DNA from: JAWXBK01 sp040878185
GTDB lineage: Bacteria; Pseudomonadota; Alphaproteobacteria; Dongiales; Dongiaceae
Length of the DNA: 64,000 nt
NCBI GenBank assembly: GCA_040878185.1
Contig: JBBDMS010000052.1
Span: forward strand, 1-64,000
Reading direction: 5' to 3'
Positions within the stretch are counted from its first letter, which is position 1. Every line of letters begins with the position of its first letter. Made by a program: the position numbers and the translations under genes. Shown piece after piece: positions 34,867-44,272 of this stretch. Below the pieces are notes generated by a model. The model saw nothing but the letters and a program-made list of their open reading frames with translations. It did not search any database and was not told where the DNA came from.

Positions 34867-36081
34867 CTACCCCGTGAACGCCTGGATGCCGGTCTGCGCG
34901 CGACCGAGGATGAGGGCGTGGATGTCGTGCGTGCCCTCATAGGTGTTGACCGCCTCGAGATTCATGACGTGCCGGATCACGTGGAACTCGTCCGACACGC
35001 CGTTGCCGCCATGCATGTCGCGTGCCATGCGGGCGATGTCGAGCGACTTGCCGCAGGAGTTGCGCTTCAGCATCGAGATCATTTCGGGGGCGGCGCGATG
35101 TTCGTCCTTGAGCCGTCCCAGCCGCAGACAGGATTGCAGCCCGATCGTGATTTCGGTCTGCATGTCGGCAAGCTTTTTCTGGATCAGCTGGTTGGCGGCG
35201 AGCGGCCGGCCGAACTGCTTGCGGTCGAGCGTATAGGTCCGTGCGGCATGCCAGCAGAATTCGGCCGCGCCCAGCGCGCCCCAGGCAATGCCGTAGCGCG
35301 CATTGTTGAGGCAGCCGAACGGTCCCTTGAGGCCGCTCACGTTCGGCAGCAGGTTTTCTTCCGGGACGAACACGTCTTCCATCACGATCTCGCCGGTGAT
35401 CGAGGCGCGCAGCGAAAACTTGCCTTCGATCGTTGGGGTCGAGAGGCCCTTCATGCCGCGTTCGAGGATGAATCCGCGGATCGCGTCGCTGTCGTCCTTC
35501 GCCCAGACGACGAACACGTCGGCGATCGGCGAGTTGGTGATCCACATCTTCGCGCCGTTCATCACGAACCCGCCGTCGGCCTTTTTGGCGCGGGCCTTCA
35601 TGCCGCCCGGATCGGAACCGTGATCGGGTTCCGTAAGGCCGAAACAGCCGACGATTTCGCCGCGGGCGAGGCGGGGCAGATATTTTTCGCGCTGCGCCTC
35701 GGTGCCATAGGCATGGATCGGATGCATGACGAGGCTCGACTGCACACTCATCGCCGAGCGATAGCCGGAATCGACGCGCTCGATCTCACGGGCGACCAGG
35801 CCGTAACAAACATAGTTGACGCCGGCGCAGCCATAGCCCTCGATCGTGGACCCGAGGAGACCAAGCTCACCCAGCTCGCTCATGATCGACCGATCGAACT
35901 TCTCGTGCCGGAACGCTTCCAACACCCGCGGCATGAGCCGGTCCTGGGCGTACTCGCGCGCCGTGTCGCGGACCATGCGCTCGTCTTCGCTGAGCTGGTC
36001 TTCGAGGAGCAGCGCATCCTCCCAGTCGAAACCGGGCTTGGCGGCGGTGGAACTGGGTTTGGCGGCGGTCGCCCGGGCCAT
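34867..36081 (-). CDS. gcdH: Glutaryl-CoA dehydrogenase
   Basis: A 404-residue acyl-CoA dehydrogenase with the glutaryl-CoA dehydrogenase pattern: FDWEDALLLEDQLSEDER, GYGCAGVNYVCYGLVAREIERVDSGYRS, GLTEPDHGSDPGG, and YEGTHDIHALILGRA with the catalytic Glu just before GTHD. It oxidises and decarboxylates glutaryl-CoA to crotonyl-CoA in lysine, tryptophan and cadaverine breakdown. The ATG at 36081 has AGGGAGAG upstream. It is divergent from the ABC transporter operon, which may bring in a related substrate. Confidence 0.93.
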   Translation of the reverse strand: MARATAAKPSSTAAKPGFDWEDALLLEDQLSEDERMVRDTAREYAQDRLMPRVLEAFRHEKFDRSIMSELGELGLLGSTIEGYGCAGVNYVCYGLVAREIERVDSGYRSAMSVQSSLVMHPIHAYGTEAQREKYLPRLARGEIVGCFGLTEPDHGSDPGGMKARAKKADGGFVMNGAKMWITNSPIADVFVVWAKDDSDAIRGFILERGMKGLSTPTIEGKFSLRASITGEIVMEDVFVPEENLLPNVSGLKGPFGCLNNARYGIAWGALGAAEFCWHAARTYTLDRKQFGRPLAANQLIQKKLADMQTEITIGLQSCLRLGRLKDEHRAAPEMISMLKRNSCGKSLDIARMARDMHGGNGVSDEFHVIRHVMNLEAVNTYEGTHDIHALILGRAQTGIQAFTG

Positions 36082-36220
36082 CGAATCTCTCCCTGAATTC
36101 ATCGCAAACGCCATAGGACGTCGCGGCGCCGTGCTGCATCGCAACATAGCATCAGATAGCCGGCCTGCGGGCAAGGCCCGAGCGCGGCGTGAGAAAGCCC
36201 GCGCGTCGCACCGGCCGGCG

Positions 36221-37558
36221 GTGGCGCGATCGTTGATCTTCCTGTTGCTCGCACTGGGCCCGATGCTGGTGACAGCGATCCCGTCGATCGCACGGGCCGA
36301 GATCGATCCGTTCTACGACGCGCAGAAAATCTGTCGCGATTTCCTGCCAGGCTTTGTCGCGGCGCCGTTCGGGCTCGAGCGCGATCCCGTGCAATGGACC
36401 GACGACGGGCACACATTGATCGCCTGGCAGTGGGAGGGCGACCGGCTTGCGTCCAGCGATTCGGCGGGATGGCTCGCCTGCTGGTTTCTGCCGTTGCAGC
36501 AAAGCGGCGGGCGCTGGCAGATCGCGCGTCTCGAAAGCGCGAAATACGGTCTGATGACCCGCTACGATGTGCAGCAGCTGTACAAGCTGTTGCATATCCT
36601 GCCTGCCGCGCGCGCCGATGAAGACGATACGGCGACGCATTACGGGGTCGGCTATGTGCTGCAGCAATCGGTCAACGCGTTGGCACTCGGCTGTCTCTAT
36701 GCGCTGGTCGCGGTCGCGTTCACGTTGATTTACGCGGCCGGTCGCTTCATCAACTTCGCGTTCGGTCCGCTGGTGATGCTCGGCGCGTTCATGCTGTTTC
36801 TCACGCGCGGCCTCGCCGGATCGTTCGATTTCGGTATCGGATTGGGGGGCACCGCCGCCGGATTCGTCCTGGCAATCGCCGCGGTCGGTGTGCCGGCCGC
36901 AGCCTTCGGCTGGGCGATGGCTATCCTGTTCCGTCCGCTCGAAGCGCGACCGCTGGCCGCCATGATCGCCGCGATCGGTCTCGCCATTGCGATCAGTGAA
37001 GCCATGCGTCTGCTGCAAGGGCCGCAGACGCAATGGATGCCGTTCTATCCCGACAGCGGCGTCGCGCTCGGCAATTTCGACGGGTTCGGCGTCGTCGCAA
37101 GTCCCCGTCACCTGACAATCGGACTGGCGACCGGGCTGGTCGCGGCGGGCCTGCATCTGGCCGGGCGTTACACTAAACTCGGGCGCAAGTTTCGAGCGGC
37201 CGTGGAGGATAGCCGCATGGCGGCACTGCTCGGAATCAATGGCGGACGCATGGTGGCGCTCGGTTTCGCGGTGGGCGGCTTCCTCGCAGGGCTCGCCGGC
37301 GCGTTTTCCGTCTGGCATTACGGTCCGGTCGATTTCGGGATGGGCATGCCGTTCGGGTTCAAGGCGCTGACGGCCGCCGTGCTGGGGGGGCTCGGATCGG
37401 TGCCAGGGGCGTTCCTCGGCGGGCTCGCCGTCGCGGCGGTCGAGACGCTCGCGGCAAGCGTTGTCGGCGGCGCATGGCGGGACGTGGTGGTGTTCGGACT
37501 GCTGGCCGGCATACTGATCCTGCGGTCGAGCAAAACCGGCCAAAACCGGCGCGATTGA
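36221..37558 (+). CDS. Branched-chain-type ABC transporter permease (LivH family) with N-terminal periplasmic extension
   Basis: About 445 residues from GTG 36221. An N-terminal signal sequence (VARSLIFLLLALGP... ending IARAE) is followed by a soluble stretch of about 100 residues (two Cys, many Trp) and then a LivH permease starting near GYVLQQSVNALALGCLYALVAVAFTL, with ALLGINGGRM and FGFKALTAAVLGGLGSVPGA. LivH proteins normally lack such an extension; UrtB-type urea permeases have a different, longer one. The start is uncertain since the frame is open upstream and no strong ribosome site is seen. It is the first gene of the transporter operon. Confidence 0.8.
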   Translation: MARSLIFLLLALGPMLVTAIPSIARAEIDPFYDAQKICRDFLPGFVAAPFGLERDPVQWTDDGHTLIAWQWEGDRLASSDSAGWLACWFLPLQQSGGRWQIARLESAKYGLMTRYDVQQLYKLLHILPAARADEDDTATHYGVGYVLQQSVNALALGCLYALVAVAFTLIYAAGRFINFAFGPLVMLGAFMLFLTRGLAGSFDFGIGLGGTAAGFVLAIAAVGVPAAAFGWAMAILFRPLEARPLAAMIAAIGLAIAISEAMRLLQGPQTQWMPFYPDSGVALGNFDGFGVVASPRHLTIGLATGLVAAGLHLAGRYTKLGRKFRAAVEDSRMAALLGINGGRMVALGFAVGGFLAGLAGAFSVWHYGPVDFGMGMPFGFKALTAAVLGGLGSVPGAFLGGLAVAAVETLAASVVGGAWRDVVVFGLLAGILILRSSKTGQNRRD

Positions 37559-37761
37559 GCGCATCAGGCTTGCCGCCTTGGGAGGGCTGGTCTACCGTCG
37601 CGGCACAAACAAGATCTGGCAACGCTGATTCCTTAAGCGAGGCCGGGCGAAATCAGGGTGACGTCAAGGGGAGCGCAAGTACGGGACCGGTCGATGCGGG
37701 CGTTGCATGTTATGCGCCACAGCGATCATCGCGCGAAACGATGCGGTCTCGACGAACGGGC

Positions 37762-38679
37762 ATGGATTTATTCATCCAGTTGCTGATCAACGGGCTGACG
37801 CTGGGTGCCATCTATGGGCTCATCGCGATCGGCTACACGATGGTCTACGGGATCATCGGCATGATCAATTTCGCACATGGCGACATCTACATGATCGGCG
37901 CGTTCCACTCGGTGATCACGTTCCTGATCCTGGGCGTCGCCGGCATCACCTGGGTACCTCTGGCGCTCATGCTGATGCTGATCATGACCGTGATCCTGAC
38001 GGCGATGTATGGCTGGACCGTCGAGCGCGTGGCCTATCGGCCGCTGCGCGGTTCGTTCCGCCTCGCGCCGCTGATTTCGGCGATCGGTATGTCGATCTTC
38101 CTGCAGAACTATGTGCAGTTGGCACAAGGCGCGCGCAACAAGCCCCTGCAGCCGCTGATCAAGGGCGGTTTCATCCTGTCCTCGCCGGACGCGGGGTTCA
38201 CGGTGCAGCTCGGCTATCTGCAGATCGTCATCGTGCTGATGACGGTCGTGCTGATGATCGTGTTTACGCTGCTGATTACCCGCACGGCACTCGGGCGGCA
38301 GCAGCGCGCCTGCGAGCAGGACCAGAAAATGGCGGCCTTGCTCGGTGTCAATGTCGACCGCACGATTTCGATCACCTTCATCATCGGCGCGTCGCTCGCC
38401 GCGGTGGCCGGGCTGATGGTGACGCTTTATTACGGCGTGGTCGATTTCTTCATCGGATTTCTCGCCGGCATCAAGGCGTTTACCGCCGCGGTGCTGGGCG
38501 GCATCGGTTCGATTCCGGGTGCCATGCTCGGCGGCCTTCTGATCGGGCTGATCGAGGCCTTCTGGTCGGGTTACTTCACCGTCGAATACAAGGACGTGGC
38601 GGTGTTCTCTATTCTCATCCTCGTGCTCATCTTCCGGCCGACCGGATTGCTCGGCAAACCCGAGATCGAGAAGGTCTGA
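37762..38679 (+). CDS. livH: Branched-chain amino acid ABC transporter permease LivH
   Basis: A 305-residue permease: LLINGLTLGAIYGLIAIGYTMVYGIIGMINFAHGD at the start is the classic LivH N-terminus, followed by about eight membrane segments, the EAA-like loop ACEQDQKMAALLGVNVDR, and GIKAFTAAVLGGIGSIPGA. It would pair with LivM as the inner-membrane channel. ATG 37762 fits the family start; ATG 37741 is also in frame. Just before it lie 203 bases without a gene after the first, extended LivH-type permease. Confidence 0.93.
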   Translation: MDLFIQLLINGLTLGAIYGLIAIGYTMVYGIIGMINFAHGDIYMIGAFHSVITFLILGVAGITWVPLALMLMLIMTVILTAMYGWTVERVAYRPLRGSFRLAPLISAIGMSIFLQNYVQLAQGARNKPLQPLIKGGFILSSPDAGFTVQLGYLQIVIVLMTVVLMIVFTLLITRTALGRQQRACEQDQKMAALLGVNVDRTISITFIIGASLAAVAGLMVTLYYGVVDFFIGFLAGIKAFTAAVLGGIGSIPGAMLGGLLIGLIEAFWSGYFTVEYKDVAVFSILILVLIFRPTGLLGKPEIEKV

Positions 38680-38682
38680 TAG

Positions 38683-40230
38683 ATGGCGGGAGTGGTCGCC
38701 ACGATCGCACGCGAGCCGAAATCGCTCGCCGGCCGCATTGCCAAGGACATGATCATCAGCGGGATCATCGTATTCCTGCTGGGCAGCCAGCTCATCGGCA
38801 TCGAAACGATCGACGATCCGAAAGGGCTGCGCTTCATAACGCGCTACGACGATGTACTGGCGGCGGCGCTGGCCGTGGCGCTGGGTCGCGCCGGCCTGCA
38901 GATGCTGCGGGCGGGCATGGCGAAGCCGGTGCTGATCGGCAGCCTCGCCTTCGCGGTCGCCGTCATCGGCTCGACCCTGATCGGCGGCGAGCGCGACCTG
39001 TCGCTGCTGCCGTTCGACAACAAGATCGTCGACTGGGTGTTCGGACTGACGGCCGTCGTGTTCGCGATCCGCGCGGCGGTGGTTCATGGCCGTGGCAGCG
39101 CGTCGGCGCACCGCCGCGGCGCCGTCATGGACAAGATTTCGGCGCAGACGCAGCGCTTCAGCCCCTATGCGGCCGGGCTGATGATCCTGCTCGCGGTGCT
39201 GCTGCCGGTCCTGTTTCCCGAACGGCGCATCGTCGATATGGGCATCCTGGTCCTCACCTATTGCATGCTCGGCTGGGGCCTCAATGTCGTGGTCGGCCTC
39301 GCCGGCCTGCTCGATCTCGGATTCGTGGCGTTCTATGCGGTCGGCGCCTATTCCTACGCGCTGTTCGCGCATTATTTCGACTGGAGCTTTTGGGCTTGCC
39401 TGCCGCTGGCCGGCGCGATGTCCGCCTTCTTCGGCCTCGTTCTCGGCTTTCCCGTCCTGCGATTACGTGGCGACTATCTGGCCATCGTGACGCTCGGATT
39501 CGGCGAGATGATTCGCGTGATTCTCATAAACTGGTGGTGGTTCACCGGCGGACCCGACGGCATTCGCGATATTCCGCGGCCTTCGTTCCTCGGATTGCCC
39601 TTCGAGCGCGAGAGCCCGGACGGCTCTGCGACGTTCCACAGCGTGGTCAGTCCGATTCTCGATTCAATGTTCGGCATCGAACTCGAGTTCGCGCCGCTGC
39701 ATCGCATCGTCTATCTTTATTACATCATCCTCGTTCTCTCGATGGTCGTTTGCGTTTTCACGCTGCGGCTGAGGCGCCTCCCGATCGGGCGCGCCTGGGA
39801 GGCGTTGCGGGAAGACGAGACCGCCTGTCGCGCTCTCGGCATCAATCCGCGCAACACCAAGCTGACCGCCTTTGCGATCGGCGCGATGATCGGCGGTTTC
39901 GGTGGCGCGTTCTTCGCGACCCGTCAGGGTTTCATCAGCCCGGAAAGCTTCTCTTTCATTGAATCTGCCGTCATTCTGGCGATCGTCGTGCTTGGCGGAT
40001 TGGGCAGCCAGCTGGGCGTCGTGCTCTCGTCGACGCTGCTGATCGGACTGCCCGAAGTGTTCCGCGAACTCGCCGATTTCCGCATGATCGCGTTCGGCGC
40101 CGGCATGGTGCTGATCATGATCTGGCGTCCGCGCGGGCTGCTCGCGCATCGCGATCCGACGGTTCTGCTGCATGGCAAGGCCGGGCTGAAACGCAGCAAC
40201 CGCGCCATGGCGAGCGAGGGCAGCGGATGA
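38683..40230 (+). CDS. livM: Branched-chain amino acid ABC transporter permease LivM
   Basis: A 515-residue LivM. The first 150 residues hold extra membrane segments and are less conserved; the core begins around ILVLTYCMLGWGLNVVVGLAGLLDLG, with VLRLRGDYLAIVTLGFGEMIR and ALREDETACRALGINPRNTKL (ATPase-contact loop). It forms the channel with LivH. It starts 3 bases after livH and its stop overlaps the livG ATG (ATGA), so the genes are one transcript. Confidence 0.94.
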   Translation: MAGVVATIAREPKSLAGRIAKDMIISGIIVFLLGSQLIGIETIDDPKGLRFITRYDDVLAAALAVALGRAGLQMLRAGMAKPVLIGSLAFAVAVIGSTLIGGERDLSLLPFDNKIVDWVFGLTAVVFAIRAAVVHGRGSASAHRRGAVMDKISAQTQRFSPYAAGLMILLAVLLPVLFPERRIVDMGILVLTYCMLGWGLNVVVGLAGLLDLGFVAFYAVGAYSYALFAHYFDWSFWACLPLAGAMSAFFGLVLGFPVLRLRGDYLAIVTLGFGEMIRVILINWWWFTGGPDGIRDIPRPSFLGLPFERESPDGSATFHSVVSPILDSMFGIELEFAPLHRIVYLYYIILVLSMVVCVFTLRLRRLPIGRAWEALREDETACRALGINPRNTKLTAFAIGAMIGGFGGAFFATRQGFISPESFSFIESAVILAIVVLGGLGSQLGVVLSSTLLIGLPEVFRELADFRMIAFGAGMVLIMIWRPRGLLAHRDPTVLLHGKAGLKRSNRAMASEGSG

Positions 40231-41119
40231 GCGCTGCGCTGTCGGCCGCAACGCCCAACCGAGTGCCGGCGGAATCGTCCCCGAGCGCGCTGCTGTCGGT
40301 CGAGCATCTCACGATGCGTTTCGGCGGGCTGGTTGCCATCAACGATGTGTCGTTCGTTGCCGCCCAACGGCAGATCACCGGCATCATCGGCCCGAATGGG
40401 GCCGGCAAGACGACCGTCTTCAATTGCCTGACGGGCTTTTACAAACCGACTGTCGGCCGCCTGATGCTGCATCATCCGGCTCGTCCGATGCTGCTCGAGC
40501 AGATGGAAGGATTTCGCATCGCCAAGGATGCGGGGATCGCGCGCACGTTCCAGAACATCCGCCTGTTTCCGGCGATGTCGGTGCTCGAGAACCTGGTGGT
40601 GGCGCAGCATAACCGCCTGATGCGCGCCTCCGGTTATTCGCTGTTCGGCATACTCGGTCTCAAGCGCTATCGGGTCGCCGAAGACGAGGCGGTCGCCAAG
40701 GCGCGCCGCTGGCTCGATAAGATCGACCTCGTGCCGCGCGCCGACGAACCGGCCGGCAGCCTGCCTTACGGCGCGCAGCGCCGGCTCGAAATCGCGCGCG
40801 CGATGTGCATCGATCCGGTTCTGCTCTGTCTCGACGAACCGGCGGCAGGGCTCAACCCGAAGGAATCGGGCGAGCTGAACGAACTGCTCATGTCGATCCG
40901 GGATGAGGAAAATACCGCGGTGCTGCTGATCGAACATGACATGAGCGTGGTCATGAAGATTTCCGACCATATTGTCGTGCTCGATTACGGACGCAAGATT
41001 GCCGAAGGTTCGCCGGACGCGGTGCGCGCCGATCCGAATGTGATCCGTGCCTATCTCGGCGAGGAAGAGGACGAGGATCTGCCCGATATCGTGAAGCAGG
41101 ATATTCCCGAGGTCCTGTC

Positions 41120-41123
<4 letters not shown>
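40227..41123 (+). CDS. livG: ABC transporter ATP-binding protein LivG
   Basis: A 298-residue ATPase: Walker A GPNGAGKTT (residues 55-63), a signature region LPYGAQRRLEIARAM, Walker B LLCLDEPAAGLN and the LivG/LptB-type C-terminal extension (AEGSPDAVRADPNVIRAYLG). An insert between Walker A and the signature and a lengthened acidic tail are typical of this branch. It powers import with LivF. Start and stop overlap those of livM and livF. Confidence 0.95.
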
Positions 41124-41842
<719 letters not shown>

Positions 41843-41848
41843 GCAAAC

Positions 41849-42244
41849 ATGGATATCGAACTTCTCCTCGGTACCACGGTGCCGGTCTTTATCGGGGCCA
41901 CGGTCGTGATCGGCGGCGGTACCGCGTTCATGATGGGGCAGGCGATCGCGCAAGGCTGGGGCGCCTGGTGGCACAATGTCGTCTACGGTGCATTGCTGGC
42001 GCTCGCCTCTCAGTTCCTCAGCTATGCGCTGTTCGATGGCGCGTTCATCGTCGCGAGTTTCGTATCGAAGGACGCGCCACGTTTCGATACGGCATTTGCA
42101 GGATACGTGATGAACGCGATCATCCTGATCGCGATCGCGCTGTTCGCGTACCGGCTTACCAAGGTGCGTAAGATGGTGAGCCAGTATCCTTGGCTGTATG
42201 AGCGCGCCGGGCTGTTCGGCTGGCGCGACCGGCGGGCGGGTTAA
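41849..42244 (+). CDS. Small membrane protein of the liv operon (DUF6867-like)
   Basis: A 131-residue protein with about three membrane segments (roughly residues 9-29, 41-66 and 84-103) and a conserved-looking C-terminus (KMVSQYPWLYERAGLFGWRDR). It is located between livF and livK, as small proteins of this kind often are in alphaproteobacterial branched-chain transporter operons; from memory this matches DUF6867. A role in assembling or tuning the transporter is a guess from position only. Confidence 0.75.
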   Translation: MDIELLLGTTVPVFIGATVVIGGGTAFMMGQAIAQGWGAWWHNVVYGALLALASQFLSYALFDGAFIVASFVSKDAPRFDTAFAGYVMNAIILIAIALFAYRLTKVRKMVSQYPWLYERAGLFGWRDRRAG

Positions 42245-42251
42245 CTGATTG

Positions 42252-42333
42252 AATTAATAGAGAATATCCTCTAAATGCCTCTTTCGAGTGGTAATCAACA
42301 CTATTGACGCCATGATCGATTGAGGCTCCGATA
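42252..42333 (+). promoter_or_regulatory. Upstream region of livK with an imperfect palindrome
   Basis: AGAGAATATCCTCT (about 42261-42274) is a 14-base palindrome with one mismatched pair, followed by TTGACG (42304-42309). These could be an operator and -35 for separate expression of livK, the most highly needed component. No convincing -10 at 17 bases was found. Confidence 0.3.
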
Positions 42334-42425
42334 TCCGCCGATCCCCCTCAAAGCAGCGGGGGTTGGGCGAGATGCACGTCGCATCGTTGCGACGGCAACC
42401 CTTACAAACGCAGGGAGAAAACCAA

Positions 42426-43541
42426 ATGCGAAAATACGGTCTTACACTGGCGGCGGCGATCGTTGCGGCCACCGCCATCGGGGCCGGCAATGCGGCAGCC
42501 GATATCACGGTTGCGACTGCAGGACCGATGACCGGCGACTATGCCGCTTTCGGTGCGCAGATGCAGCGCGGTGCCGAAGCGGCCGTTGCCGATATCAATG
42601 CGGCCGGCGGCGTGCTGGGCGAGAATCTGGTGCTCGAAGTCGGCGACGATGCCTGCGATCCGAAGCAGGCGACAGCCGTTGCCAACGATTTCGTTTCGAA
42701 GGGCGTGGTCTTCGTGGCCGGCCATTTCTGCTCCGGTTCGTCGATCCCGGCCTCCGACGTCTATATCGACGAGGAAATCCTGCAAATGAGCCCCGCGTCG
42801 ACGAACCCGGCCTTCACCGAGGGCCCGTTCGAAAAGGGCGTCGAGACCATCTTCCGCACCTGCGGTCGTGACGATCAGCAGGGCCAGTTTGCCGGCCCGT
42901 GGATTGCGACGAACTATGCGGGCAAGAATGTCGCGATCCTTCACGACAAATCGACTTACGGCAAAGGCATCGCCGATCTGACGAAGGAACAGATGAACGG
43001 CGCTGGCCTGCAGGAAGTGCTCTACGAGGCTTACACCGCCGGTGAGCAGGACTACACCGCGCTGGTCACCAAGATGAAGGCGGCGAATATCGACGTCATC
43101 TATCTCGGTGGCTATCACACCGAAGGCGCACTCATCATCCGTCAGGCTCGCGAGCAGGGCCTCGAGGCGCTGATGATCGGCCCGGACTCGCTCAACACGG
43201 CGGAGTTCGTTTCGATCGCCGGCGATGCGGCCGAAGGCGTCATGTTCTCGAACGCGGCCGAAGCCCGCAACCTGCCGTCGGCGACCGAAGTGGTGGCGAA
43301 GATCCGCGAAGGCGGGTTCGAGCCGGAGGGCTATACGCTCTCGACCTATGCGGCGATCCAGGTTTGGGCGGCGGCGGCCAACGAGGCCGGCACGACCAAT
43401 TCCGATGCCGTTGCAGCCCAGCTGCGCAAGCATGACTGGGAAACGGTCGTCGGCACGATCGGGTTTGACGACAAGGGCGACCTGACGGCGTCGGCCTATG
43501 TCTGGTACGTCTTCAAGGACGGTACCTACGCCGAAATGTAA
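42426..43541 (+). CDS. livK: Branched-chain amino acid ABC transporter substrate-binding protein
   Basis: A 371-residue periplasmic binding protein (type I fold). The signal peptide ends at NAAA-D (about residue 25); then ITVATAGPMTGDYAAFGAQMQRGAEAAVADINAAGG, the classic LivK/LivJ start. Two Cys pairs could form disulfides. GGGAGA lies upstream of the ATG at 42426, which is preferred over an in-frame start 63 bases upstream. The 181-bp gap before it suggests its own promoter. The ligand may be a branched-chain or other amino acid. Confidence 0.93.
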   Translation: MRKYGLTLAAAIVAATAIGAGNAAADITVATAGPMTGDYAAFGAQMQRGAEAAVADINAAGGVLGENLVLEVGDDACDPKQATAVANDFVSKGVVFVAGHFCSGSSIPASDVYIDEEILQMSPASTNPAFTEGPFEKGVETIFRTCGRDDQQGQFAGPWIATNYAGKNVAILHDKSTYGKGIADLTKEQMNGAGLQEVLYEAYTAGEQDYTALVTKMKAANIDVIYLGGYHTEGALIIRQAREQGLEALMIGPDSLNTAEFVSIAGDAAEGVMFSNAAEARNLPSATEVVAKIREGGFEPEGYTLSTYAAIQVWAAAANEAGTTNSDAVAAQLRKHDWETVVGTIGFDDKGDLTASAYVWYVFKDGTYAEM

Positions 43542-43582
43542 TTCCCCCGATGTAATTCCCGGGGAGGAATTGCAGGTTCTGA

Positions 43583-43622
43583 ACGGCCCGGTGCGGGAAA
43601 CTGCACCGGGCCGTTTCTTTTT
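43583..43622 (+). terminator. Rho-independent terminator after livK
   Basis: A perfect 12-base stem ACGGCCCGGTGC / GCACCGGGCCGT (43583-43594, 43603-43614) with an 8-base loop and a T-rich tail TTCTTTTT. It ends the liv transcript. Confidence 0.9.
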
Positions 43623-43781
43623 GAGCCCGGCGGCGGGGCCGTTACCCCCGGCCGGGCGATCGGCCGGGGAGGCCCGGCGACCCCCGGTTTTGGGTATAAG
43701 TTGTGGCGGCCCGGGCCTGCTTCGCGATATATGGTTGCTCGGGACCAAGCCGGGTTTGCCGGTGCCACGAGGAGCGGGTCG

Positions 43782-44243
43782 ATGCCGCGCGATACGATTG
43801 CCATTGCCGCCGACCATGCCGGATTTGCGCTGAAAGAAGCGCTGAAATCCGAGCTGACGGCGCTTGGCCACGACGCGCTCGATCTGGGCACCGACGGACC
43901 GGACAGCGTCGATTATCCCGATTTCGCGGACCGTCTCGCCGAGGCGATGGCCGGTGGGCGCGCCGGCCGCGGATTGTTGGTCTGCGGCACCGGCATCGGC
44001 ATTGCGATCGCCGCCAATCGTCACCCGCACGTGCGGGCGGCCGTCTGCCACGACGAAACCAGTGCAAGGCTGGCCCGCCAGCATAACGATGCCAACGTGC
44101 TCGCGCTCGGTGCGCGGCTCATCGGACCCGAAACCGCGCGCTGTGCGTTGCGCGTGTTCCTCACCACGGAATTCGAGGGCGGTCGGCATCGGCGCCGCGT
44201 CGCCAAGTTGACGCCCTCGCTCGCCGCACAAGACGCCCGCTGA
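43782..44243 (+). CDS. rpiB: Ribose 5-phosphate isomerase B
   Basis: A 153-residue RpiB/LacAB-family isomerase: IAIAADHAGFALKE, DLGTDGPDSVDYPDFA, and CGTGIGIAIAANRHPHVRAAVCHD with the catalytic Cys. It interconverts ribose and ribulose 5-phosphates. The start at 43782 is set by GAGGAG upstream. rpiB-glyA-nrdR adjacency is usual in alphaproteobacteria; glyA follows 29 bases later. Confidence 0.95.
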   Translation: MPRDTIAIAADHAGFALKEALKSELTALGHDALDLGTDGPDSVDYPDFADRLAEAMAGGRAGRGLLVCGTGIGIAIAANRHPHVRAAVCHDETSARLARQHNDANVLALGARLIGPETARCALRVFLTTEFEGGRHRRRVAKLTPSLAAQDAR

Positions 44244-44272
44244 CCGCGCTTAAGAAAAGGACGCAGAAACCC

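Noticed and set aside
37707..39962. 751-codon plus-strand frame over livH/livM
   Set aside because: Out-of-frame shadow; the hydrophobic LivH and LivM proteins in the other frames are the real genes.
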